DNA of 64,000 nucleotides. Origin: an uncultured Ruminiclostridium sp. Lineage in GTDB: Bacteria; Bacillota; Clostridia; Oscillospirales; Ruminococcaceae. Shown here in pieces: positions 48,515-58,747 of this stretch. How positions within the stretch are numbered: position 1 is the first letter of the stretch; each line of letters starts with the position of its first letter. The DNA is taken from assembly GCA_947594425.1 (NCBI GenBank), contig CANQED010000012.1, positions 16,829 to 80,828 on the forward strand, read 5' to 3'. The notes under the pieces were generated by a model that saw only the letters and a program-made list of their open reading frames with translations, was not told the DNA's origin and did no database searches. The position numbers and the translations under genes were made by a program.

Positions 48515-50076
48515 TATAATTCCTCCAATTTATTTCTTTGTTCTAATGCCGCACGGCGCGCGGCTCTTACGGCTCTTACGCGCTTTACTTTACGCTTGCA
48601 AAGCAATGATTGCAATACGCCGTTTGCTATTATCGCGGGCACGGCAAAAAACAGCATCCCGAGAGTAAGGATCTTTCCTAGGTTCGGCAGATTGCCGAGC
48701 CCCGAATTTGTCCCGTGCCACGGGACGAGAATTTCTTCGAGAACGAAAGCCGTGATTATCGGCGCGAATGTACCCACGATATAGGCGTTTACCAGTGACA
48801 GGGGCGGCATATACATCTTATGCTCGGCGATATACCTTGCGACGCAGCCGAGCAACACCTGAGCTATCGCCAATAACTCCAAGGTGATGAATAATACGCT
48901 TCCTCCCCCTCCGAGGTAAAATGCAAGACACTGTATAATACAAAGTACTATCTCGACTATTACCCCCGCGAAGAAAAAGCCTACTATCTTTAATTTTCTG
49001 TACCTAAACTTGGGCTTGCCTTTAGCATTTTGCTGCGCCGTATCGGCTTTCGGTACGGCTTTATTATTATCTTCTGTAACATTTTCCTGCGCCGGGTGGG
49101 ACAGGCTCACGGCTTTTCTGCGCTTGATATTACGCGGGCAATGTACTAATTGCAGTATACCGTTTATCACTACCGCGGGTATAGCCAAAAACAACATCAT
49201 GAGAATAAGACTGTTTCCGAGGTCTGCCAGCCCGTAACCGGACGTTTGCGGTGCAATTATTGCTCCGTAGATAATAAACGCTGCTATTATCGTCACGACT
49301 GTGCCGATGACATATGAAAGAACAAGCGGCATGGGCGGCATATACATCTTATTCACGGCTATACGCCTTGCGGCAAAACCGAGCCCGACCTGCGCCGCCG
49401 CCAACAATACCATAACGAAAAAATATGTTATATACCCTCCGACAGGCAAAGCCAAAGGCGCGGTAAGCCACGGTATAATAAGCAGCACTATCTCGACTAT
49501 GACCCCCGCGAGAAAGAAGCCCGCTGTCTTTAATACCCTGTGCTCGACCTTACCGTTCGTATCATACGGCGCTGTATCGGCTCCCGATACGGCGTTATTA
49601 TTGCCCCGCGCCGAGCCCGACAGGTACATTACCTTTCTGCGCTTGATATTCCGCAGGCAAAGCAATACTTGAACTATGCCGTTTATCACTACCGCGGGAA
49701 AGGCATAATACAGCATCCAGCTAACGATACTCATGGTATTGTAAGGCTGCTCGCCGGCCCACGCGGGATCTATCGGATACCACGAGTAAAGAAAATTTGA
49801 AAAAACTAAAGTAAAGATTATCGGCGCGAACGTGCCCGCGATATAGGCGTTAACAAGCGGCATAGCCGACATACGCATTTTATTCTCGGCTAAATACCTT
49901 GCGGCAAAGCCGAGCACCACCTGCGCCATCGCCAACAGCTCCACAACTATAATAAAGAAAAAAGAACTTATAGCCGCGACAAAATACTGTATAAAATACA
50001 TTATTATCTCGACCGCCACTCCCGCGAAGAAGAAGCATAATATCTTTATCAGCTTGTGCCTTTCGATCACTTTCAT
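48514..50076 (-). CDS. Internally triplicated membrane protein, T-box controlled
   Basis: 520 residues made of three homologous units of about 165 residues. Each unit has four helices and the recurring segments [12 protein letters not shown], LLAxAQVxLGxxARxIAxxKM.MPP(M/L)xLVxxYIxGT and P(A/V)xxxNGxxQxLxCxRxxKR. Basic, Ala/Asn/Ser-rich linkers separate the units. GTGAGGT precedes the ATG. The gene lies between the tyrosine T-box and tyrS and overlaps tyrS by one base, so it is controlled by charged tRNA-Tyr. A role in tyrosine or peptide uptake is possible, but no transporter family is recognised. Confidence 0.82.
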   Translation of the reverse strand: MKVIERHKLIKILCFFFAGVAVEIIMYFIQYFVAAISSFFFIIVVELLAMAQVVLGFAARYLAENKMRMSAMPLVNAYIAGTFAPIIFTLVFSNFLYSWYPIDPAWAGEQPYNTMSIVSWMLYYAFPAVVINGIVQVLLCLRNIKRRKVMYLSGSARGNNNAVSGADTAPYDTNGKVEHRVLKTAGFFLAGVIVEIVLLIIPWLTAPLALPVGGYITYFFVMVLLAAAQVGLGFAARRIAVNKMYMPPMPLVLSYVIGTVVTIIAAFIIYGAIIAPQTSGYGLADLGNSLILMMLFLAIPAVVINGILQLVHCPRNIKRRKAVSLSHPAQENVTEDNNKAVPKADTAQQNAKGKPKFRYRKLKIVGFFFAGVIVEIVLCIIQCLAFYLGGGGSVLFITLELLAIAQVLLGCVARYIAEHKMYMPPLSLVNAYIVGTFAPIITAFVLEEILVPWHGTNSGLGNLPNLGKILTLGMLFFAVPAIIANGVLQSLLCKRKVKRVRAVRAARRAALEQRNKLEEL

Positions 50077-50094
50077 ATATACCTCACATATACC

Positions 50095-50330
50095 AAAAAA
50101 GCCCTCTAAGAGCCTAAGCTCATAGAGGGCGAATTATCGCGGTACCACCTCAGTTTATCGGCACAGCCGACCTTGTAGCCTTAACGCGGCTTATTCGTGC
50201 GCGTCTTTCCCCGCGCAGGCTCTAAAGTGTAAGTCCCGCCCTGCCTTATCTGTCTTGCACCCTACGACAGCTCTCTGAAATATCGGGCATAGGCGGTTTT
50301 CTTTGTCACAGCCTTTATTCTTTAGAAGAA
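50095..50330 (-). promoter_or_regulatory. T-box riboswitch, tyrosine specifier
   Basis: On the minus strand the leader runs from about 50330 to the terminator at 50130-50095 (GCCCTCTA...TAGAGGGC then TTTTTT). The T-box core GGTGGTACCGCG is at 50149-50138 and competes with the terminator. Stem I includes a distal GGGTGCAAGACAG and a specifier loop GGACTTACACTTTAGAG in which TAC (50231-50229) followed by A is a tyrosine codon. It reads uncharged tRNA-Tyr and controls the membrane protein and tyrS downstream. Confidence 0.92.
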
Positions 50331-50340
50331 GTATATCATA

Positions 50341-50955
50341 CTTTATACAATTTGTCAAGAGAAAAAGGAGAAAGCCCGCCTAAATTTGGCAATATTTTTT
50401 TATAAAAAAATGGTGACGTTTACATAAGACATTTTTTAAACCGCCCCGAAAATGCCTTTATACAGCCTCTTATTAACATTTTCCACCAAGTTTTCAACGG
50501 TGCGAACGCCCATTCTACCGTTTTTCGGTTGAAAGTCGCTGAGTTTTCAACACTTTCAACAGAAAAGCGGTTGAATTTTTGTTAAAATCTAAAATTATAC
50601 CGTGCGTAAAATTCATATCAAATTACAGCTTCTCTAACTTTATACAAAATGGAAAATTTCTAACTCGACAAAATTCGCCTGCGACAAAAAATTATCAGAA
50701 TTTTACAGCTCCTAAATCTAAGTTAAATTATGGAACAAAATTTTCAACCTTTAGGAAAAATTTTACGGGTTGCGGTATAATCGCGTTTATCAACATTTTC
50801 AACCGAGTTTTCAACAGGTAATTTGCCGCTCGGTTGAAAAGGGCGCAGTTTTTATCCCAAAACCACCCCCAAAACTTTAGCCGCAGGGTATAATTTTGCC
50901 CCAAAAGCACAATAATACAGCGTGTAATCTGTAAAAATTTGCTTTAAGGGGGAGC
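50341..50955. other. AT-rich spacer with array of TTTTCAAC motifs
   Basis: This 600-bp spacer has no credible gene. It contains about ten copies of a 9-mer TTTTCAAC(A/C/G) or close relatives on both strands. They lie at 50479 (TTTTCCACC), 50491, 50527 (reverse), 50544, 50553, 50567 (reverse), 50741, 50787 (TTATCAACA), 50796, 50808 and 50830 (reverse). Clusters sit at 50479-50575 and 50741-50840. The words resemble DnaA boxes (TTATCCACA) but differ in the middle base. Confidence 0.6.
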
Positions 50956-50959
50956 GTGT

Positions 50960-53900
50960 GTGCATACATCACAGCATGAAGCGGCAAAACTGCCCTTATC
51001 CTTGCTCGGGCGGCAGCTTAAACGGCAAAAGGGCAGGATAAGGGAATATATCGCCTCGCGCTTTCCCGAGAGGGCGGCTGCGGCGGACAGAAGCCTGCAT
51101 TTTCTCACGGCGGACAATAAATTTTTATCGGTGCTGTGCCGTAAGGAGAGGTCGGGGTACCTGCCCGTCATCTTTACCGAGCTAAAGGACCTCGCCGATA
51201 CCGAGGATATTATAAATAAGCTGAAAATAGCCTGCCGCACCGAAAAGCTATCCCTATGCGACATAGAATTTTTGCCGCTGCTGTATTCGATAGGGCTTGT
51301 GGGAGAATTGTATAATTATGCGAAAAAGCTCGACGACGAGGGCTTTTCCAAGACGCTCGACCGCGTAATATACCCGATAAAACCCGATATGGCGAGGATA
51401 ATAAGCGAGTGCTGCCGCCTCGATAAAACGCTAAGCGAAAGCAAGGACTATCTCAGCCTTACCGCCGACAGCCGCAGAGATTATAGGATAAAGCTCGCTA
51501 TGGTGGCAAACGCCGCCAACGTCGACGAGCTCAGACTCGCGGCGGGGTACCTCACCGAAGAGGCTAAGGGCGGCGTTCTCGGACGGCTTATCGACGAGGA
51601 CTTTTATCGGGTGTTCCCGCCGCCCTCGGTCAAAAAGTACCTTATCGGCATAATAATGCCCGCTGTCGGGGCGGCCGCTCTGACGGCTCTTTTGGCGTGG
51701 AATTTATTCGCGCTGCTCCTTATACCCCCGTTTTATCTGCTATCTAAAAATATAGGCGACAGGCTTTTATTAAGGGTGTACCGCTCTCGGGCATTCGACC
51801 CCGCCAAGAAAGAAAACGGCGGCAGGATACCCGACGGCTCAAAGACGCTCTGCGTCATATCCACCCTGCTGACTTCATCTAAGGATATCGACGACGCAAA
51901 GCGCCGCGCCGAGGATTTTTTGAATAAGAACCGCACCGACAACCTACAGGTCTGCCTTTTATGCGACCTGCCGCAGGCTAAAGAAGAGACATCCCCGAGC
52001 GATGAGGATATACTTAAGGAGCTGTCAGGATATGCCGCCGCCCCGATAAGCAATATATCCTTTGCGCTAAGGCGGCGCACCTACTGCGCGGGTCAGGGCT
52101 GCTATATGGGCTATGAGCGAAAGCGCGGCGCGATAGAGCAGCTCGCACACTTGCTCATATGCGGGGAGAACAGCGGCTTTGACTTTTACGGAGAGCCGCC
52201 CGCCCGCCCGAAATACCTGCTCGCGCTGGACTATGACACCTCAGTGCCGATAGACGGCGCGGCGCGGCTGGTGTCCTATGCGGACGCGGCGGCTAACCGC
52301 CCCGTGATAAAGGACGGGAGGGTGATCGCGGGCTATGGGATAACAGCCCCCGCCTCTACCCCTAAGCTGTCCGCCTGCGTAAAGAGCGGCTTTGCCTCGG
52401 TGTTCGGCGGGTACGGCGGCAATGGCTTCAGTCAGTACGGGGTAAACGGCGACTTTTATATGCGTGTATTCGGAGAGGGCATATTCTGCGGAAAGGGGCT
52501 TATCGACCTCGACGCGTATTATGAATGCTGCCGCACGCTCCCCGAGAATAAGATCCTCTCCCACGATATACTCGAGAGCGGATTATTAAGATGTGCGTCG
52601 GTAAAGGAAGAATTTACCGAGGGGTTTCCCGCCGACCTGTCGGGATATTTTAAGAGGCTGTCGCGCTGGCAGCGCGGGGATATACAAAACATACCTTTTA
52701 TATTCTCGCGCTTTGCGCCCGCCGCTCTCGACCGCGTAAAGCTGTCCGACAACGCGATAAGGGCGCTGTCCCCGATATTTACGCTGCTTTGCTTTTTTAC
52801 CGCGTCGCCCCTTATACAGCTCCTTGCGGCTTTAGCGGCGGTATTGCCCTTTTTCCCCGTTATCACTAGGGGGAACGGCGGGCGCTTTTTGAGCGGGGTA
52901 GTCACTAACAGGCAAAGGCTTGTCTACCGCGCCTTAAGCGAGCTTATCCTGATACCTAAGAGCGGACTTTCGGCATTATGGGCGGCGCTTATCAGCGTGA
53001 TAAGGATGATACGACGCCGTAACCTCTTATGCTGGACCACCGCCTTTGAGGTGTCAAAGTCGAAGAATAAAGCGTTAAGGACCGCGGGCGCGCTTGTCAT
53101 AGCGTCGGCGGTATCATTGCCGGTGCTGTTTTTGTCGCCCGTGGGGTTTTGCTTAGGGATATTGTTTTTATCCGCAATACCGGTATTTATCGCCTTAGAC
53201 GCCGAGCGCCCCGAGAAAGAATTTGTATTAAAAGAAAAGTACCGCGCCGAGCTAAAGGCGATAATGACCGAGGAGATGCAATATTATCTTAACTATGCCG
53301 ACGAGGAGAACAATATGCTCCCGCCCGATAACGTGCAGTTTTACCCGTCTAAGGTCGTCGCGTACCGCACCTCTCCGACAAATATCGGTATGTATCTGCT
53401 GTCGCTGTACTGCGCATTAAGGGCGGATATAATAACGCGCGAGGACTTTTGCGACAGGGTATCCGCGGCGCTTGACAGCATAGAGAGCATGAGAAAGTAT
53501 AGGGGCAATCTATATAACTGGTACGACACCCGCACGCTTTTGCCGCTCTCGGATTTTGTGTCGTCGGTGGACAGCGGCAATTTTATCTGCTGCCTTACCG
53601 CGTTAAAGCAAGGCGTAAAAGATGACTTTCCCGAGCTTTATGAGAGAATAAAGCAACTGTGCGAAGATACGCACATAGAGGTATTTTATTCGCCCTCGGC
53701 AAAGCTTATGGCGATAGGCATAGACGCGCGCACCGAGAAGCTGACCGAGAGCAGGTACGACCTGCTTATGAGCGAGGCGCGTATGACCTGCTATTACGGC
53801 ATAGCGCGCGGGCAATTGCCTGTCGAACTTTATCACGCCTTGTCGCGGACTAAGGGGCGGTGCGGAGTGTATAGGGGCAGCCTGTCGTGGTCGGGCACGA

Positions 53901-56900
53901 CGTTTGAATATTTTATGCCGCAATTGTTGCTCCCCGCGCCGAAGGGCGGGCTTATATACGAGAACCTCAGATACGCTCTGCACTGTCAGAAAAAGGCGGC
54001 GCATAAGGGGCTTTACGGGATAAGCGAGAGCGGGTTTTACGCGTTTGACAGACAGCTTAATTTTCAGTACCGCGCTTTCGGCGTAAAGGAGACCTCGCTT
54101 AGACCCGACTATTATTTTGATCCCGTATACTCGCCGTACTCGGCGTTCTTAATGCTGCCGTTCGACTTTTACGGCAGCTATAATCTGCTCGCCCTGTACC
54201 GCGAAAAGGGGTGTAAAAGCAACACTGGCGGCTATTACGAGGCGCTCGATCTGTCCAAAGAGCGCACCGACGGCGGCAGGACGGTAAAGAGCTTTATGGC
54301 TCATCATAAGGGTATGAGCATAATAGCGCTTTCTAACGTGCTTATGGACGGTATAGCGATAAAGCTGTTTATGAGCGATAAGGATATGAAAAGAGGAGAA
54401 GAGATGAACGAGGAGAGAATAACCGCTGGGGATACCTTATATAAGGACCGCCGTCCCGCCGTATCGTCCGAGGAGGTAAACAGGCGCGGCGGAGAAACAG
54501 ACTGCGACTGCGGCTTTATAACAGGCTGTGATATGAGCGCGGCGCTTTTCTCCCCCGATATGGCGGGCGAGGGCGCGCTGATTAAAAGTATATGGCGGGG
54601 GCGGTCGCTTTTCTACCCGCCCGTATACGGGCAGTATGACAAAAACGAGCCCAAGCAGTCCTTTTCCGTAAGGATAAGCGAGGGCGGCGAGAGCTATGAC
54701 CTACGGGGCGGAAGCTTTTCGCTAAAAGACGGGTACAGCAATAAGATAAGAGAGCTTACGCTTAGCGAGAAGATATCCCTGCACCCGCAGACAGCCTGTC
54801 AGACGCACATCTACCGCGCGGAAAATACGTCCTCGGTCGAGCGCAAGCTGTCGCTCGATATATATATCCGCCCCGCGCTCGGATATGACAGGGCGGTGAC
54901 CGCGCACCCCGCATTTTCGGATATGTTCTTAAGCGTAGAATACGACGAAGAGCAGCGCATAATAACCGTCTGCCGCCGCCACAGGGGCAGCACAGAAAAG
55001 ACCTCTATGGCGATAGCTTTCGACAGCGATATGTCAGTATGCTTTGACCGCGAAAAGGTAAAGCTCGGCGAGCCCGTAAAGGAAAATATACTCTCCTGCG
55101 TCCCCGCCCCGTGCGTGTACGTTTCTTTACCTTTCGCATTAAAAAAAGGCATGTCAAAGCGGATAAAAATGAATATCTGCTGCGCCGAAGAGCCTAACGA
55201 CGCAAAAAAGGCCGCAATCGCCATGCGCGGTGATGATCAAGAATTTGCCGCTGCGCCCGACGCGTCGCCGCTCTCGCGAGTGACGGCGTTTAATATGCTG
55301 CCGTACCTCGTGTACGGGGGGAAGAACTTCAGCATAAGCGAGAAGCCGACAGGCACCTTTGCCGAATTATGGAAGTACGGTATAGACACCTCGCGAAGCG
55401 CGGTATGCTTTACGTGTGAAAGCGACGGGGACTGCCTGTTTACGGTGCTGAAATCGGCGCGGCGGCTTATAAACGCGGGGTTTGAGCTGACGCTTATCAT
55501 ATTATGCACCGACAAATATGAGCGGATAAAGGCGGCGGCTATGCGCTCGTTTGAGTTTGACGGGCGGGTCACGGTGATAGACAGTAACAATATGAGCGAA
55601 AACGACAAGGCGCTGCTGAAATATTTTTGCTGCTATTACGCCGACGTATCCGACCCCGTGCCGCGTTTTTCTGATACAAAAAAGAGCCTTAAGCGCCTGC
55701 CCGTAAAGACAGGAGAGAGGATAAAACCCGACGAGGGCTTTATCCCCGGAGGGTACGTTATCGACCACACCCCCGCCGTGCCGTGGAGCAAAGCCCTTGC
55801 TAATCCCACATTCGGCGCGCTGGTACACTCTAATTCGCTCGGCTTTTGCTGGGCTAAAAACAGCGCGCTTAACCGCCTAACCCCGTGGGATAACGAGCTA
55901 GTAGGCCGCGAAAGCGGGATAGGCCTATATATCTCGCGCGGTGGAAAATACACCGACGTTATCAAGAACAGCACCTGCGTATTTCGCCCATCGTCCGCAC
56001 GCTATACCTGCCGCGCCGAGGGCGTGATATACGAGACGACCGCCGCCGTCCCCAAAAAAGGCATGGCTGAGATAATACGCCTATCCGCGCAGAACACCTC
56101 GGACAAGGATATATCGGTATCGGCGCTGCTGTACGCTAAGTTATCGGGAAAAGCCGTGACTGCGGTGCAGGACGGCTGTGCCACCGCGCGGATATTGTCG
56201 AACGACGGCTTTAACGGGATATTCTCGCTATACTCTAAAGGGGCGGTATACGGCACCGACTATGACAAGGCTATGTGCGAGAGCTTTGACGTTATCCCCG
56301 ACGGGGACTGCCTCGCCGCGTCGGTCGGGATAAAGCTTAATGCGGGGCAAAGCCGCACCGTGGTATTTATCATCTCATATGCGAGCACGCATTGCCGCCC
56401 GAATAAGCTGCCCGAGGCGCTGACGGCTCTCGGGCGGGAGGGTATGCTTCACACCGACGATATATCCGACAAGATAACCTACGCCACCGGCAGTGAGACG
56501 CTCGACGCGCTGATGAATGTGTGGCTGCCCGATCAGATAATACACGGGCGGTTATACGCGCGCACGGGGTTCTATCAAAACGGAGGGGCTTTCGGCTTTC
56601 GCGACCAGCTTCAAGACGCTATGGCGGCGGCGTATATCGACCCCGATATTCTCAAAAGGATGATATTGCAAAGCTGTCGCGCGCAGTTCGAGCAGGGGGA
56701 CGTTATGCACTGGTACCATATCACCGAGGAGGGAATAAGCGGCGTGCGCACCCGCTGCTCGGACGATATGCTGTGGCTGCCGCTCGCGCTGTGCCTCTAT
56801 ATTGAGCTTACTAAAGATGAGAGCATAGCCGCAAAGCCCGTACAGTACAGCCTTGCCCCCGAGCTAAGCGGAAAAGAGATGTACCTTAAGGTCGGCACAG

Positions 56901-57742
56901 GCAATGCCGCCACGGTGATAGAGCATTGCCTTAACGCCGCAGAATACGGATACAAGAGAGGTCCTCATGGGCTGCTCCTTTTCGGCGGGGGCGACTGGAA
57001 CGACAGCTTTAACGCCGTGGGCGAAAACGGCAAGGGCGAAAGCGTCTGGCTGTCGATGTTCTACTGTATGGTATGCGACAGGCTGTGCGAGCTGCCAAGG
57101 GGGCTCTTATCCGACGCAGACCGCGACCGCTATCGCCAAAGGGCGGAGCAATTGCGCGAGAGGATAAACTCCTGCGCATACGAAAACGGCTATTATCTGC
57201 GGGGCTTTTACGACGACGGCAGTAAGCTCGGCGAGCAGGGCGCAAAGCACTGCGAGATAGACGCGCTGTGTCAGGCGTTCGCCGTGCTTGCCGACATCAA
57301 CGACAAGGAGCATATCGACCGCAGCCGCTCGGCGATAAATCTTGCTATAGCAAAGCTGGTAGACGGCGACAACGGGCTGATACGGCTGTTTTACCCGCCG
57401 TTTTCGTATCAAGACAAGGAAAATAAAACGGGCTATGTCGCGGACTATCCCGAGGGCGTGCGCGAGAACGGCGGGCAGTATACCCACGCCGCCGTGTGGC
57501 TCGCTATGGCGGTGAATAAGCTCGGCTATCCCGACGAGGCAAAGCGCCTGCTGTCTATGCTGAACCCCGCTCTAAAGGACGAGGCGGTGTACAAAAACGA
57601 GCCGTACTATATGTCCGCCGACGTATACGCCCACCCCGACTGCTATGGGCGCGGCGGCTGGAGCCTGTACACCGGCGCGGCAGGCTGGTATTACCGCGCG
57701 ATGAGGAATGTATATAGCAACAACGGACGGAGAACCGTATAG
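50960..57742 (+). CDS. Cyclic beta-1,2-glucan synthase-like GT84/GH94 enzyme
   Basis: 2260 residues from a GTG with AAGGGGGAG upstream; two nearby GTGs are out of frame. An N-terminal helical region precedes a GT84-type glycosyltransferase (LLALDYDTSVP, RWQRGDIQNIPF, about 270-600), with membrane helices near 230-265, 605-640 and 715-755. A glycoamylase-like transglycosylation domain follows (about 765-1140: NLYNWYDTRTLLPL, SVDSGNF, SWSGTTFEYFMP). Then comes a GH94 phosphorylase-type domain (about 1200-2255) with FGFRDQLQDAMA, MHWYH and GGGDWNDSFN (residues 2009-2018). Relatives build, ring-close and trim beta-1,2-glucans at the membrane. It stands alone behind a 600-bp spacer. Confidence 0.88.
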   Translation: MHTSQHEAAKLPLSLLGRQLKRQKGRIREYIASRFPERAAAADRSLHFLTADNKFLSVLCRKERSGYLPVIFTELKDLADTEDIINKLKIACRTEKLSLCDIEFLPLLYSIGLVGELYNYAKKLDDEGFSKTLDRVIYPIKPDMARIISECCRLDKTLSESKDYLSLTADSRRDYRIKLAMVANAANVDELRLAAGYLTEEAKGGVLGRLIDEDFYRVFPPPSVKKYLIGIIMPAVGAAALTALLAWNLFALLLIPPFYLLSKNIGDRLLLRVYRSRAFDPAKKENGGRIPDGSKTLCVISTLLTSSKDIDDAKRRAEDFLNKNRTDNLQVCLLCDLPQAKEETSPSDEDILKELSGYAAAPISNISFALRRRTYCAGQGCYMGYERKRGAIEQLAHLLICGENSGFDFYGEPPARPKYLLALDYDTSVPIDGAARLVSYADAAANRPVIKDGRVIAGYGITAPASTPKLSACVKSGFASVFGGYGGNGFSQYGVNGDFYMRVFGEGIFCGKGLIDLDAYYECCRTLPENKILSHDILESGLLRCASVKEEFTEGFPADLSGYFKRLSRWQRGDIQNIPFIFSRFAPAALDRVKLSDNAIRALSPIFTLLCFFTASPLIQLLAALAAVLPFFPVITRGNGGRFLSGVVTNRQRLVYRALSELILIPKSGLSALWAALISVIRMIRRRNLLCWTTAFEVSKSKNKALRTAGALVIASAVSLPVLFLSPVGFCLGILFLSAIPVFIALDAERPEKEFVLKEKYRAELKAIMTEEMQYYLNYADEENNMLPPDNVQFYPSKVVAYRTSPTNIGMYLLSLYCALRADIITREDFCDRVSAALDSIESMRKYRGNLYNWYDTRTLLPLSDFVSSVDSGNFICCLTALKQGVKDDFPELYERIKQLCEDTHIEVFYSPSAKLMAIGIDARTEKLTESRYDLLMSEARMTCYYGIARGQLPVELYHALSRTKGRCGVYRGSLSWSGTTFEYFMPQLLLPAPKGGLIYENLRYALHCQKKAAHKGLYGISESGFYAFDRQLNFQYRAFGVKETSLRPDYYFDPVYSPYSAFLMLPFDFYGSYNLLALYREKGCKSNTGGYYEALDLSKERTDGGRTVKSFMAHHKGMSIIALSNVLMDGIAIKLFMSDKDMKRGEEMNEERITAGDTLYKDRRPAVSSEEVNRRGGETDCDCGFITGCDMSAALFSPDMAGEGALIKSIWRGRSLFYPPVYGQYDKNEPKQSFSVRISEGGESYDLRGGSFSLKDGYSNKIRELTLSEKISLHPQTACQTHIYRAENTSSVERKLSLDIYIRPALGYDRAVTAHPAFSDMFLSVEYDEEQRIITVCRRHRGSTEKTSMAIAFDSDMSVCFDREKVKLGEPVKENILSCVPAPCVYVSLPFALKKGMSKRIKMNICCAEEPNDAKKAAIAMRGDDQEFAAAPDASPLSRVTAFNMLPYLVYGGKNFSISEKPTGTFAELWKYGIDTSRSAVCFTCESDGDCLFTVLKSARRLINAGFELTLIILCTDKYERIKAAAMRSFEFDGRVTVIDSNNMSENDKALLKYFCCYYADVSDPVPRFSDTKKSLKRLPVKTGERIKPDEGFIPGGYVIDHTPAVPWSKALANPTFGALVHSNSLGFCWAKNSALNRLTPWDNELVGRESGIGLYISRGGKYTDVIKNSTCVFRPSSARYTCRAEGVIYETTAAVPKKGMAEIIRLSAQNTSDKDISVSALLYAKLSGKAVTAVQDGCATARILSNDGFNGIFSLYSKGAVYGTDYDKAMCESFDVIPDGDCLAASVGIKLNAGQSRTVVFIISYASTHCRPNKLPEALTALGREGMLHTDDISDKITYATGSETLDALMNVWLPDQIIHGRLYARTGFYQNGGAFGFRDQLQDAMAAAYIDPDILKRMILQSCRAQFEQGDVMHWYHITEEGISGVRTRCSDDMLWLPLALCLYIELTKDESIAAKPVQYSLAPELSGKEMYLKVGTGNAATVIEHCLNAAEYGYKRGPHGLLLFGGGDWNDSFNAVGENGKGESVWLSMFYCMVCDRLCELPRGLLSDADRDRYRQRAEQLRERINSCAYENGYYLRGFYDDGSKLGEQGAKHCEIDALCQAFAVLADINDKEHIDRSRSAINLAIAKLVDGDNGLIRLFYPPFSYQDKENKTGYVADYPEGVRENGGQYTHAAVWLAMAVNKLGYPDEAKRLLSMLNPALKDEAVYKNEPYYMSADVYAHPDCYGRGGWSLYTGAAGWYYRAMRNVYSNNGRRTV

Positions 57743-57780
57743 CTTAAACGTCAGGGATAATTTAATAGTATAGTATAATT

Positions 57781-57811
57781 AAGCTCAACGTAATGTTGGG
57801 CTTGCTTTTTT
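57781..57811 (+). terminator. Terminator of the glucan synthase gene
   Basis: AAGCTCAACG and TGTTGGGCTT stem with a 3-nt loop, followed by GCTTTTTTT. Confidence 0.8.
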
Positions 57812-58635
57812 TAGGGGAAAAATGATACGTTCTGCGCACTCATAGAGTGACATTTGCATAAACACACAAACCGAGAGCGGTTAGAAAAACAGTGAATATT
57901 AAAAGATAGTGCGTAAAATATAACGCTCAGCTTTCCTAAAATATATTCGCTTACATTTTTAGAGCCTTTCGGAGGGAATATATATGTAGAAAAACAGGGC
58001 GAATTTCTGTATATGTATTCGTAAATGTCTGTGCGTGTAGGAATGTTAGCCAAAACTAACGTCTGTATAAGTAGTCTTATTTTTGGGAAAATTGTGCGCG
58101 CATTTTGGGACATTTTTGTATGAGGGAAATTAGGTGTAGTAGGGAGGGTGATTTTTGCTTTACGACGGGGTGATGGAGTGCGGAGCGGCGGGGGAACGAA
58201 TGGGTGCGGCTGTGTCGGACAGAGTTTTGCACATGGTAGCGCAATGGCGTAAAACCCGCTTGTGGAGCGGAATAACGGGCAGGGCGGGGCTGAGCACGGC
58301 GGCTCGGCGGAAAGTGCGAACGGCGGGGATAGCGGCATATGCTGCACCTGTCTCGGCGGCGCACTTTGTAGCAATTTACGTGATTGTGCGGGCTGGGTAA
58401 TGAGTACAGATGTACGCTGCCGCACATCGCTGTACATGCAAGGGAAGCTTCATTTATTTTTTCGCGCATTTGCTAAACTTGCGTTCGCCGCCATCTGTCC
58501 CACCCGTCCCACCCCTGCCGCCCTCCGCCCGTGTATAAGCCCGTACACGGCAGCTGGCGGGGGTATCAAGAGCACAACGCCGACACAGCGAACCGCTCGG
58601 GCGAAAAAATAAATAAAACTTACCTTGCATAAGTA
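57812..58635. other. 820-bp spacer without a supported gene
   Basis: It starts AT-rich, then becomes GC-rich (58140-58610) with overlapping open frames on both strands. Their translations are Pro/Ala/Arg-rich, lack ribosome sites and match nothing known. The GC-rich part may be decayed coding DNA. Confidence 0.5.
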
Positions 58636-58664
58636 TTGACAACTCAAGTAAGTTGTGGTATTAT
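58636..58664 (+). promoter_or_regulatory. Promoter of LRR-Fn3 protein 1
   Basis: TTGACA, 17 bases, TATTAT. The spacer holds a small dyad (CAACT...AGTTG). The upstream words TTGCATA and TATTGACA are also found at the promoter of LRR-Fn3 protein 2. Confidence 0.75.
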
Positions 58665-58747
58665 AAAAGTGTAGATATCGCAGTTTTGGCAATTTATGCC
58701 AAAAACGTGAAATATTTTGCCGAAACATGGCAGAACGGAGGATTTTT

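Noticed and set aside
50341..50955. Firm call of a replication origin
   Set aside because: DnaA-like words are present, but no dnaA, dnaN, rpmH or other origin genes are near and the words are off consensus; kept only as a finding.
57811..58437. 208-codon minus-strand open frame in the spacer after the glucan synthase gene
   Set aside because: No ribosome site, Pro/Ser-rich translation typical of a reverse frame in GC-rich DNA, and overlapping open frames on both strands; no family pattern.
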